A DNA stretch of 40,857 nucleotides, from assembly GCA_013153315.1 (NCBI GenBank), contig JAADES010000005.1, positions 1-40,857 on the forward strand, in the 5' to 3' direction. The DNA comes from Aquificota bacterium. Its GTDB lineage: Bacteria > Aquificota > Aquificia > Aquificales > QOAS01. A program made the position numbers and the translations under genes. The notes beneath the pieces are model-generated. The model worked only from the letters and a program-made list of their open reading frames with translations, was not told the origin of the DNA and did not search any database. Each line of letters opens with the position of its first letter. Positions within the stretch are counted from its first letter, which is position 1. Shown in pieces: positions 23,873 through 32,584 of this stretch.

Positions 23873-26800
23873 ATGGAACAACCTTTAGAACCCTACCGAA
23901 GGTTAGGGTACCTTTATGAGGCCCTTTTTAACTTAGGTGTCCTAAACGAGCTTCAACATCGATTGGGTTTTAAACCGGCTTGGTTATATTCCTACAGCAA
24001 CCACCGGTTGGACGAGTATTTTTTAGACCTCTATAAGGGCTTCAACATAACTCCCCTGTTTAAGAGTGTAACCCGACGAATTTTAGGATTGTATTTTTTG
24101 CAGGGAAAAACCTTCGCATCACAACTTTTAACAAAACTGGAGGAAAAATTTGAACGTTCCAACCTTGCAGTGTTTTTTTATTACGGAAAACCCTTTCCCA
24201 TAGAGGACGATAAAGATTTTGCCCTTGAAAGATTTTCCCAAAAATTTGGAGAGGAAATAAAACCAATCCTTATAGAGGAAAAAGGTTCTTTAATCCACAC
24301 CGATTGGATTTTACATTTAACAACCGCCGACGGGAAACATGTAATTAACATCGCCGATATTAGTTTTCTCTACGCCAAGGACTACTTTGATTTTTATAAG
24401 TTTCTAAGGGACGAGTTTCTTTTTGCCCATGGAATTTACTCGATTGCCCAGAAGGATGCCTCCATAGTAGGACAAGGCTATGTTTTTAAACCGATAAATT
24501 TAAAATCGGTTGGAAACTTCCGTAAGTTAATAGAAAAGTTATTTACCCTTAAGGTTAAAAATCCCCAAGAGCTAAACCAAATATTGACCCTTTTGCAGAA
24601 GAAAAACCGCGATGTGGCCAAACTCCTGCAAGCCTGTTCCTACACCTACGATTACCTTTCCTACCTTAGGCAGAAAGGATATTTACCTTTAGGAGAAAAG
24701 CCCATTTATATAAACATCTTTGGGATAACCCTTCATAAGTTAGCCCAATTGGGTTTCCAAATAAAAAATCTAAGCCATTGGGAGGATTTAATTTCTTTCC
24801 TTTCTAAGGCAAAGGAAGTTTATTCCACCCAAGTTAACCCTCAAGAGGATTTCCAATTTTTTGAACAATTCACCCAAAGGTTGGAAAAATTTTTGGTTGA
24901 AATTAAACCTGCGGCGGGAATAGAAATTCAAACTAAAAAAGTAAAAACCTTTATACCCGACCAACTAGTGTTGATAGAAAATTGGAAAATCTCGGAAGAA
25001 TTCCGACTCAATGACCAAAAACGGAATTTGCACAAAGAGGTTTTTAAAAATGTTTTAGATAGCCACCCTAAGGTTGCCAATTTAAGCGTTCCCGGAATAG
25101 GTAAAACAACAACACTGCTCGAACACAAAAAGGATAACAGTTTGATTTTCTACACCTCGCCGCGGATTTTTCTAAACAACCAAATGGCGGACAAAATCTT
25201 AGAAAAAAATCCCAACGCGGTTATTTTCTATGCAGTTTCCAGTCTCCCTTACACGGTAATTTATGAAGCCTCCCAACAGTTGGATTTACCCAAATATGTC
25301 CGAATAAAGGGCATAGGAAAAATAAACCTTGTTAGTAAGGAAGAGATAAAGAAAAAAGACCCCGGTTTCTATAGCCAAATAGTTGCTATAAGCGAAAGAA
25401 CCACCGCCAACCGAGGAAAAAACTTTGTTGGTGTGGTTAATAGGTTGTTAAAGACCGTTGCCCGGCTTTTGGAAGACCCTAAAAAACCCCTTAAAGGAAA
25501 AACGATAGCCCTAATCTTTACCACCCAGGCTATACTAAAGAGAGCCCATTACGGGGACACCTTTGAACATATAAAAACCTTCCTAACGGGGGATAAAAAT
25601 TTCCAACGGTTGAACCCCTTTTGGGAAAGAAAACTAAAATCCCTTTACCGGGCAAGGTTTTTATCCAACGATATTAAAAACATCGTATTTGTTATCGATG
25701 AAATAACGGGTTCCGAAACGGGGAGGTTTCTTTTTAAACATTTCTTAAACAGCTACTGGTTTGACGAGTTAAAGAAATTCCTAAAAAGGGAATTTGATTT
25801 AAACCTACTGTTTGCCCTTTTGGATGCCTCCTTAAAAGGGAAAGAGGTTTTTAAAGCCTTTGCCACCGACGACGATATTAGGCCTATCGTATATTTGGCG
25901 GAGGGGAAAAAAGAAGAATACGCCGAGGCAATATTAAACATCCAAGTAAAGGTAAAAAGAGGCCCCTACAGTCACACCTTCCAATGCCTCGACGCGGTAG
26001 GCTTTCCCGCCGCCGAGTTGGATTTTATTTACGATTTCCTACCAATTTACGAAGCCGACTTTAAAAAACAACGGAAACAATTGACCGATGAGCTTCTGAA
26101 AATTTTACAAAATCGTCTGAAAACAAAGGAACAAATCTTAGTTTTTATCCAAGATAAGGAAATATTGGAAGAAATCGAAAAACGGGTTTTAACTTCCCAA
26201 TTACTTAAAGAGGAAGAAGTTTTAACAATACATTCCCTTACAAAGGAAGATGAAAACCGAAACCTAAAAAAGGTTAGGTTAATATTGGCCACCTCTTCCG
26301 CCAGTAGGGGAATTACCTTTCCTTTGGTCGATTCCTATATAGTGGTTTTACCCTTTTTTGAAACCGAAAGTAATTTGGCCGAAATAGTTCAAACCCTCTA
26401 CAGGGGCCGAAGTAGTCTTGAAACTCCCGAAGGGAAGAAAATCTCCAAAGAGGACGGAAAAAGGGAAATTTACCTATTGGCTCCCATCTACTGTTCAAAT
26501 AAATACGATTATTTCCGCCGATTGGCCGAGGCTTTGGAAATGGCCATTTTATTAAAGGCTTCTCTGCTGACAGTTTCTTCGGGCAATTTTGTAATTCAAA
26601 CCAAGGGAGAAGAAAAAGTCTTAAAAATAGTCCCCGTAGGGATACAGAGGGACAAAGTTTTCCACCCATTTAAGGAGTTTGAAAGAATTTATATTTCCTC
26701 GGTAAGTTGTCTAAGGCAGTTGATAAAAATAGAAAGCCCCGCCCGAGGTTATGCCTACCAACTGCTAAAAATCCTAAACGAGGAATTTTTAAATTGGGTA

Positions 26801-27433
26801 AAAAGTTTTCTTCCACCGCAAGCCTTGGAACTTATCTTGGGCTATCTGAACGAGTTGGACTATACCTCCACCGTAGAGGATTTTTTAAGACTAACCCACC
26901 CTTGGGAGGAACATATAAAACCCCTTACCGTAAAAGGACACAACATTATTTTCTCCACCTATTTGGTTAGAACGGCCTTTTCCTCCAAAAGAGACAAGGA
27001 AATGTTGAACCGTGTTTTGTTCCTAATAAAGAAAATCCTCTCTTTGGACCCCAACAATGGAGTTCCACTGAAGGCGTTGGAAGAATTTTTAATGAAACAG
27101 AGGGAGGAGCATATAGATATAAGCCCCGAAGCGGTGGAAAGGGTTTTGATAGTTCCCCCCTTAGGTTGGAATTATGAAAACATGGCTATTTCCGACAAGT
27201 TATATTCCCTCTGCCGAGAAAACAAATCTTTAACCAACCTTTTGGGAAGTCTTATATATTCCTTTTTGGGAACCAAAGGAAACTTTTACCCCCAAAGGTG
27301 CCATAAACAGGAATACCCCTTCGGGATAACCGATTTACCTTCCCACCTTTTTGAGGAAGTAGAAAAGGAATTCCTAAAGGAGGGAAATCTATTTTTATCG
27401 AGCGAAATAAACCTATTGGAGTTGATGGTTTAG
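23873..27433 (+). CDS. Large SF2 helicase-like protein of unknown family
   Basis: This 1186-residue protein is the longest in the window and I do not recognise its family. Motifs in order suggest a superfamily 2 helicase or translocase: Walker A VPGIGKTTTL (about 405-414), YTSPRIFLNNQ (motif Ia-like), VFVIDEITGSE (motif II, about 605-613), LILATSSASRGITFP (motif V, about 800-815) and QTLYRGRS (motif VI, about 840). About 370 residues before and 340 after the motor have no familiar domain. The early GSLIHTDWILHLTTADGKHV segment (about 140) could be nuclease-like but is unproven. It ends seven bases from convergent, truncated ileS. A defence or mobile-element role is possible but unsupported by neighbours. 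Confidence 0.6.
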   Translation: MEQPLEPYRRLGYLYEALFNLGVLNELQHRLGFKPAWLYSYSNHRLDEYFLDLYKGFNITPLFKSVTRRILGLYFLQGKTFASQLLTKLEEKFERSNLAVFFYYGKPFPIEDDKDFALERFSQKFGEEIKPILIEEKGSLIHTDWILHLTTADGKHVINIADISFLYAKDYFDFYKFLRDEFLFAHGIYSIAQKDASIVGQGYVFKPINLKSVGNFRKLIEKLFTLKVKNPQELNQILTLLQKKNRDVAKLLQACSYTYDYLSYLRQKGYLPLGEKPIYINIFGITLHKLAQLGFQIKNLSHWEDLISFLSKAKEVYSTQVNPQEDFQFFEQFTQRLEKFLVEIKPAAGIEIQTKKVKTFIPDQLVLIENWKISEEFRLNDQKRNLHKEVFKNVLDSHPKVANLSVPGIGKTTTLLEHKKDNSLIFYTSPRIFLNNQMADKILEKNPNAVIFYAVSSLPYTVIYEASQQLDLPKYVRIKGIGKINLVSKEEIKKKDPGFYSQIVAISERTTANRGKNFVGVVNRLLKTVARLLEDPKKPLKGKTIALIFTTQAILKRAHYGDTFEHIKTFLTGDKNFQRLNPFWERKLKSLYRARFLSNDIKNIVFVIDEITGSETGRFLFKHFLNSYWFDELKKFLKREFDLNLLFALLDASLKGKEVFKAFATDDDIRPIVYLAEGKKEEYAEAILNIQVKVKRGPYSHTFQCLDAVGFPAAELDFIYDFLPIYEADFKKQRKQLTDELLKILQNRLKTKEQILVFIQDKEILEEIEKRVLTSQLLKEEEVLTIHSLTKEDENRNLKKVRLILATSSASRGITFPLVDSYIVVLPFFETESNLAEIVQTLYRGRSSLETPEGKKISKEDGKREIYLLAPIYCSNKYDYFRRLAEALEMAILLKASLLTVSSGNFVIQTKGEEKVLKIVPVGIQRDKVFHPFKEFERIYISSVSCLRQLIKIESPARGYAYQLLKILNEEFLNWVKSFLPPQALELILGYLNELDYTSTVEDFLRLTHPWEEHIKPLTVKGHNIIFSTYLVRTAFSSKRDKEMLNRVLFLIKKILSLDPNNGVPLKALEEFLMKQREEHIDISPEAVERVLIVPPLGWNYENMAISDKLYSLCRENKSLTNLLGSLIYSFLGTKGNFYPQRCHKQEYPFGITDLPSHLFEEVEKEFLKEGNLFLSSEINLLELMV

Positions 27434-27439
27434 ATGTTC

Positions 27440-28849
27440 TTATTCCTCAAGAGGCTTGTCCATAGCTATAAACCATTGGGGGGTGGCTCGGAATATTACA
27501 GGACTTTTACAACGCCAACAGTGGGGATAGCTGTGTTTTAGGTCGGAGAGTTTTACCAAAGCATTTTTCTCTTTCAAAATCTCTATAACCTGATAATTGG
27601 CGGGGGAACGGACTATTTGATAGTTTTCTTTATTTCTTCTTCCTGTTTGCTCGTAAATTCGGAGCCCTCTCAAGGGAGGAATTACCTCATCGGTATAGAA
27701 ACCTTGGTCATCAACGGGGGCAAAGGGCTCCAGACCGTATTTTCTTCCCACAATGTAGTCCTCATTACCGTGGCCGGGCGCCATATGAACAAGACCGGTT
27801 CCGGTGTCAAGGGTAACAAATTCCGAGGGGTATATTTTGAACATATTCTGAACAGTTTCGGGCTTTAAAAATTGAGCTAAAAATTCCTTGGTGTTGAAAG
27901 GATGCTCGTATTCCAGACCAACCAACTGCTCGCCTTTTACCTCTCCCAAAATAATACCTTCGGGCAATTCGGTTTCTTTATAGAAGTTGTCCAACAGCTC
28001 TTTTGCAACTATGAAAACCTCGTCGCCGGGGGCAAGGTCTCCCATTTCTACCAGCACATAATCGGCGTCGGGTTTAACCATAATGCCGAGGTTGGCGGGC
28101 AAAGTCCAAGGGGTGGTAGTCCAAATTATCGCGTAAACCTTTCTATTGGCCAATAGGGGCGAAATTTTTTCAGGGTTTTTGATTCTGAACTTCACATAGA
28201 TGGAGGGGTCTTTCTTTTCGTTATATTCCACTTCGGCTTCAGCCTCGGCGGTGGAGCAGAAGATGCACCAATAGACGGGTTTTTTACCTCGGTAAACTAT
28301 TCCCCTGTCGAAAATACGCCCCAGTTCCCTAACCTCGGTTGCCTGATATTGGGGCTTCATCGTTAGATAGGGGTTTTCCCAGTCGCCCAGCACTCCCAAA
28401 CGGATAAAGTCGGCCTTTTGGATTTCAACCCATTTTTTAGCGTATTCGCGGCACAACTTGCGGAACTGGGCTTTGGGAATGTCCTCTTTGCTTTTTCCTT
28501 CTTCTTTAAGCTGTTCTTCCACTTTCAGTTCTATGGGAAGGCCGTGGCAGTCCCAACCGGGAACATAGTCTATATCCTTACCCTGCATTAGTTCGTATTT
28601 GTTTATGATGTCTTTGAGGATTTTGTTCAAGGCGTGCCCTATGTGAATTTGGCCGTTGGCGTAGGGAGGCCCATCGTGGAGCACCCAAAGGGGTTTTCCC
28701 TTTCTTTGCTCCTTTATCTTTTTATAAAGACCCTCCCAATGTTGGGCTATTTGGGGTTCCCTCTTTGGGAGGTTAGCCTTCATAGGGAAATCGGTTTTAG
28801 GTAAATTTAAAGTGTTTTTTAGGTCTATCTGCTTTTTTTCTTCCGACAT
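27440..28849 (-). CDS. ileS: Isoleucyl-tRNA synthetase, N-terminal half only
   Basis: IleRS charges tRNA-Ile; normal length is about 900-950 residues but this frame has 469. It keeps the HIGH motif (H69-H72 in [10 protein letters not shown]), the Rossmann first half and the CP1 editing domain ([29 protein letters not shown]). It then stops after [20 protein letters not shown] and AMDKPLEE. The second Rossmann half with KMSKS, the anticodon-binding domain and the C-terminal zinc site are missing, and no remnants exist in other frames downstream. The 469 codons show no frameshift. It may be a split gene, a broken copy, or an assembly junction. Confidence 0.88.
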   Translation of the reverse strand: MSEEKKQIDLKNTLNLPKTDFPMKANLPKREPQIAQHWEGLYKKIKEQRKGKPLWVLHDGPPYANGQIHIGHALNKILKDIINKYELMQGKDIDYVPGWDCHGLPIELKVEEQLKEEGKSKEDIPKAQFRKLCREYAKKWVEIQKADFIRLGVLGDWENPYLTMKPQYQATEVRELGRIFDRGIVYRGKKPVYWCIFCSTAEAEAEVEYNEKKDPSIYVKFRIKNPEKISPLLANRKVYAIIWTTTPWTLPANLGIMVKPDADYVLVEMGDLAPGDEVFIVAKELLDNFYKETELPEGIILGEVKGEQLVGLEYEHPFNTKEFLAQFLKPETVQNMFKIYPSEFVTLDTGTGLVHMAPGHGNEDYIVGRKYGLEPFAPVDDQGFYTDEVIPPLRGLRIYEQTGRRNKENYQIVRSPANYQVIEILKEKNALVKLSDLKHSYPHCWRCKSPVIFRATPQWFIAMDKPLEE

Positions 28850-28929
28850 TGTATTTTCTAAATCTTAAATGGGAAAACTTTCCTAAATATGGGTTAATGG
28901 TTAACCTCTAAACCCTTCCGAGGAAAAAA

Positions 28930-29442
28930 ATGGACAGGGAAGAAAAACAAAAGTTGGAACAGATTGACAAACACTTAGAGGACATAGATAAAGAAATCCA
29001 CCTATTGGCGGAAAAATTGGAAAAGTTGGACCAATTGGTGGATAAAAAACCCTCCCGTTTGGGTTTGGATGACCTTATCCAGGAGTTGGCCGGTGCTGCG
29101 GTTGTTGCCTTGCCCGTTTCGCTGAGCGATGAAATTTGGGAGCTTGCAACCCGCTTAAGCCTGCTCCACGTTTTGCTAATTTACGGTTTTGTCCTTTTGG
29201 TTGCCTACCTTTTTGTTGCTTACGGGAACACCAAAGATTGGCAGAAACAGACGGTTTTTAAATTTCTCCCTTTGAGGTTATTAACAAGTAGTTTTTTATC
29301 TTTTGGAGTTTCCGCCCTTTTAATAATCCTTTTGGGGATTTATCCCAACTTTATAGACACCTTTGAAGGATATATAAAAACCGTCCTTTTGGTGTCCTCT
29401 TTCTCAATAATAGGTAGCCTAGGGTTGGATATGGCTAAATAA
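28930..29442 (+). CDS. DUF2391 family membrane protein
   Basis: A 170-residue protein with a charged coiled-coil-like N-terminus (residues 1-45, heptads of Leu/Ile) and about four membrane helices. The conserved block LIQELAGAAVVALPVSLSDE points to the DUF2391/TIGR02587 family of membrane proteins of unknown function. A GAGG-type Shine-Dalgarno precedes ATG. It is divergent from ileS. Confidence 0.7.
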   Translation: MDREEKQKLEQIDKHLEDIDKEIHLLAEKLEKLDQLVDKKPSRLGLDDLIQELAGAAVVALPVSLSDEIWELATRLSLLHVLLIYGFVLLVAYLFVAYGNTKDWQKQTVFKFLPLRLLTSSFLSFGVSALLIILLGIYPNFIDTFEGYIKTVLLVSSFSIIGSLGLDMAK

Positions 29443-29512
29443 ACCTTATAGCTTTTCCATTTATATTTGAAACTTCCTAAAGGTCAAAAAGAAGGACAAT
29501 TTATAAATTCCT

Positions 29513-30454
29513 ATGAGGTTTAGGAAATACTCCCGAAAGCACGCCTTTAACATAATCTATCAGTGGGATATAACCGGAGAAGATTTTTCCAAAGTTAGGA
29601 ACGAATATTGGAAGACCTTGGAAAGGAGCTATTCCAATGTTATAGAGGTCTCCGATAGTTTGCTCTCGCAGTTGGATAACTTTAACGAGGAAGTTTTTGC
29701 CAAAAAGTTCGAAGCCTTGGCCGATGAGGAAATTCTCGCCGACAAGCTCCGCAAAGAGCTTTACGCTATTTTTACCCTTTTAAAACAGTTGGAGGAATTC
29801 GATAAGTTCTACCTAACCGTAACGGAATATTTAAGTGAAAAGAACAAAAAAAGGAAATTGAAAGCTATAGAGCTCCTTACCGAGATAAAAAACACCTTTG
29901 AGCAACTAAAGAAGCTGGACAAAGATAACGCCACCCTTTTGGAGGATATTATCAATTTACTGGACCAAATAAAAGAAAACTTCCCCGAAGATTTCGATAG
30001 CCTAAAGAGGTATAAAGAAGAATTCCAACAAAAGGTTAAGGAGGTTCTGAAAATCTACCTCCAAAGGGCTAAAGAATTTTCCCAAAAGAGATTAAACCAA
30101 GATATGGGAGAAATAAAGGAATATGCCAATAGGCTTTTGGACGCCTTTGAACAGCACCAAATAGAAATAGATAGCATCATAGAGGAATATCTGAAGGATT
30201 GGACACTTGACCGTTTGGGAAGTATAGAAAGGAACCTTCTAAGGTTGGGAACCGCCGAGTTTGTTTTTGTGGGTGTGCAAGACCCCGGTAGGGCTTTTAA
30301 CGATTACATAGATTTCGCCAAAGCTTTTGTTGGTAAAAAGGCGGCAAAATTTGTCAACGGCGTTCTTTCGGCAATTTACCGCGATAAAGGTAAAAAACCC
30401 CAAGAGCCCCAACTTGAGGAAAAGGAAACCTCTAACACTCCCGCCGAAGGTTAA
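29513..30454 (+). CDS. nusB: NusB with a large helical insertion
   Basis: NusB with NusE (S10) binds boxA RNA for rRNA antitermination. The N-terminal helix RFRKYSRKHAFNIIYQWDI and the C-terminal half (about 198-298: IEEYLKDWTLDRLGSIERN, LRLGTAEFVFV, ARAFNDYIDFAKAFVGKKAA-like segment with KFVNGVLSAI) are typical. Between them, residues about 45-195 form an extra charged helical region with many Lys, Glu and Leu, likely a long coiled coil, making 313 residues versus about 140 normally. A short disordered tail (KPQEPQLEEKETSNTPAEG) follows. No Shine-Dalgarno is present. Confidence 0.85.
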   Translation: MRFRKYSRKHAFNIIYQWDITGEDFSKVRNEYWKTLERSYSNVIEVSDSLLSQLDNFNEEVFAKKFEALADEEILADKLRKELYAIFTLLKQLEEFDKFYLTVTEYLSEKNKKRKLKAIELLTEIKNTFEQLKKLDKDNATLLEDIINLLDQIKENFPEDFDSLKRYKEEFQQKVKEVLKIYLQRAKEFSQKRLNQDMGEIKEYANRLLDAFEQHQIEIDSIIEEYLKDWTLDRLGSIERNLLRLGTAEFVFVGVQDPGRAFNDYIDFAKAFVGKKAAKFVNGVLSAIYRDKGKKPQEPQLEEKETSNTPAEG

Positions 30455-30463
30455 TTTATAGAT

Positions 30464-30850
30464 ATGCACCCTAACAAGTTTCCCTTAATTCAATCCCTTT
30501 TTTTGGAAGTTCTAATAGGTTTCCTTTTAGGGGTTTTGTTCTCTTTTTTCTACTACAAAAACCTTTGGTGCTATGCCAAAATCAAAGGGCGGGAATATAA
30601 AATAGCGGCCATCTATGGGAAAAACTCCCCCCAACTAAAAAGGTTTAAAAGAAAATTCAGAACCTTCCGTTGCAATACATTTTTTCGCCTTCTGGTGGCC
30701 ATTTTGTTTTCTCTGGTGGTTTATACCTTGGCGGGATATTATGGGCTGGGCGGCACTGTTTTGGGGATACTTTTGGCAAATCTAACCCTCTATGGTTGGG
30801 GAATTTATAAAACTTCCCACAATAGCACAAAGGAAAGAAGAGAAAATTAA
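30464..30850 (+). CDS. Small membrane protein of unknown function
   Basis: I do not recognise this 128-residue protein. It has an N-terminal membrane helix (FLEVLIGFLLGVLFSFFYY), a basic, lysine/arginine-rich loop (about 50-70) and one or two C-terminal helices around residues 72-110. It starts nine bases after nusB and is probably in its operon. Its TAA stop overlaps the pilT stop in a shared TTAA. Confidence 0.6.
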   Translation: MHPNKFPLIQSLFLEVLIGFLLGVLFSFFYYKNLWCYAKIKGREYKIAAIYGKNSPQLKRFKRKFRTFRCNTFFRLLVAILFSLVVYTLAGYYGLGGTVLGILLANLTLYGWGIYKTSHNSTKERREN

Positions 30851-31932
30851 TCCACCACCCCGCGGAGTTTGAGCTCCATATCGGTGGGGTTTTGGGCGTG
30901 GTCGAGGGCGGTTTTGTAGTCGATAAGCCCTTTTCTATAAAGGTCAACGATGTGCTGGTCGAAGGTTTGGGTTCCGTAAACTTCCCTACCTTTTTCGAGA
31001 TATTCATGAATACGCTCGAACTTTTTGGGGTCTTGCAGAGCTTCCTTAATTAGGGGGTTATTTACCAAAATTTCCACCAAGGGGATAACCCCTTTGCGGT
31101 CTCTTCGGGGAACCAACCTTTGGGAGAAAATTGCCACCAAGGAGTTGGCAAGCATCATTCTTATCTGGTCTCGGTTTTCGAGGGGGAACATTCCGATAAA
31201 ACGGTTTAGGGTTTCTTTTGTGTTAATGGTGTGCATTGTAGAAAATACCAAGTGACCGGTTTCCGCGGCCTGGAGGGCTATTTTTGCTGTTTCGGGGTCC
31301 CTAATCTCACCAATCATGATAATATCGGGGTCTTCCCTGAGGGCGGCCCTTAGGGCGGAAGAAAAATCTTTGGTATCCTCTCCTACTTCCCTCTGGATAA
31401 TGAAGCTTTTGCGGTCTTTAAAGAGGTATTCGATAGGGTCTTCTATGGTAACCATAACCTTTTCTTCCGTTTGGTTTATTTCGTTGAGTATCGAGGCCAA
31501 TGTGGTAGACTTACCGCTACCTGTGGGCCCCGTTACCAGTATTAGCCCGTCGGTGTGGGTTAGGGCAAGCTTTTTCATTATTGGGGGAAGGTTCAAGCTC
31601 TCAAATTTGGGGATTTCGAAGGGTATATGTCTTAGTGCTATACCCAAGGTTGAACGCTGAAAATAAATGTTAGCCCTAAAACGTGCCAAACCGGGGAAGG
31701 AAGCGGAGGTATCCACCTGACCATCCTTTAAAAGGGTCTGTTTTTTTTCCTCTTTCCCCTTTAGGATGTAGTTAACAAACTCTTCCAACTGTTGTTTGTT
31801 TAAGGGGGGAAATTCCTCAAGGGTTACCAATCTTTTTGAAGCCCTTACACGGGGCTTAACCCCCACCTTTATATGTATATCGGAAGCCTTCAGGTCGAGG
31901 GCTTTCCTTACAATTTCCTCTAACAGACTCAA
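30847..31932 (-). CDS. pilT: Type IV pilus retraction ATPase PilT
   Basis: PilT is the hexameric motor that retracts type IV pili. The 361-residue protein shows the N-terminal ASDIHIKVG, Walker A LVTGPTGSGKSTT, the Asp box (TIEDPIEYLF), Walker B DPDIIMIGEIRDPETA and the His box ETGHLVFSTMHT. It starts at TTG with AAGGAGG nine bases before. It lies 52 bases after ubiX on the same strand and shares its stop region with the convergent gene. Confidence 0.95.
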   Translation of the reverse strand: MSLLEEIVRKALDLKASDIHIKVGVKPRVRASKRLVTLEEFPPLNKQQLEEFVNYILKGKEEKKQTLLKDGQVDTSASFPGLARFRANIYFQRSTLGIALRHIPFEIPKFESLNLPPIMKKLALTHTDGLILVTGPTGSGKSTTLASILNEINQTEEKVMVTIEDPIEYLFKDRKSFIIQREVGEDTKDFSSALRAALREDPDIIMIGEIRDPETAKIALQAAETGHLVFSTMHTINTKETLNRFIGMFPLENRDQIRMMLANSLVAIFSQRLVPRRDRKGVIPLVEILVNNPLIKEALQDPKKFERIHEYLEKGREVYGTQTFDQHIVDLYRKGLIDYKTALDHAQNPTDMELKLRGVVD

Positions 31933-31984
31933 CTTTACAATCCTCCTTGGGGGAAAGATTTTAATGAGACCAAATTAGTATTTT

Positions 31985-32569
31985 TCAAGTTTCATTTTCC
32001 CGCCAGCGGGTGTATGTATTGTGTTCCAATCTTAGGAGGTCGAATATTTTTCCCACAACAAAGTCGGCTATATCTTCCACCTTTTGGGGCTTGTTATAAA
32101 ACCCCGGAGAAATGGGAAAAACCTTTGCACCCGCACGGTTTAGTTTAAGCATATTCTCCAAGTGAATGGGCGAAAGGGGCATTTCCCTAACCGCCATTAT
32201 TAAATCAACCCTCTCTTTTAGGGCTACGTCGCAAACTCGGTGAATTAAATTGTCGGTAATACCGCCCGCTACCGCCCCCAAGGTGGAAACCGAACAGGGT
32301 AAAACCACCACCGCCCTGTAAAGGGAAAGCCTCGAACCGCTGGCCAAGGGAGAAAAAAAATCTTCGGGCGGGTGAAATTTTACCCCCCTTTGGGCGTAAT
32401 GTTTTTGAAACTCTTCAAAAGGAATTTCCAATTCATATTCAATAACCCTTCGGGCGTTTTCCGAAACTATGCAATCCAACGAGAGGTTTAATTCCAAAGC
32501 CCGTTCCAAAAAACGTTGGGCGTAAATACTCCCGCTGGCGGCGGTAATACATAAAACCAATTTGGACAT
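31985..32569 (-). CDS. ubiX: Flavin prenyltransferase UbiX
   Basis: UbiX prenylates FMN to the cofactor of UbiD-type decarboxylases. Typical features are the start LVLCITAASGSIYAQRF, VVLPCSVSTLGAVAGGITDNL and the phosphate-binding LIMAVREMPLSPIHLENM. At 194 residues it is the usual size. With mqnE in the window it likely serves the decarboxylation step of the futalosine menaquinone pathway. UbiD is not in the window. It is divergent from the MATE gene with only 15 bases between start codons. Confidence 0.93.
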   Translation of the reverse strand: MSKLVLCITAASGSIYAQRFLERALELNLSLDCIVSENARRVIEYELEIPFEEFQKHYAQRGVKFHPPEDFFSPLASGSRLSLYRAVVVLPCSVSTLGAVAGGITDNLIHRVCDVALKERVDLIMAVREMPLSPIHLENMLKLNRAGAKVFPISPGFYNKPQKVEDIADFVVGKIFDLLRLEHNTYTRWRENET

Positions 32570-32584
32570 AGAAATTAATTTGGA

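Noticed and set aside
26313-26970. Open frames inside the helicase-like gene
   Set aside because: Antisense or shifted frames with no start signals; the helicase motifs are in the long frame.
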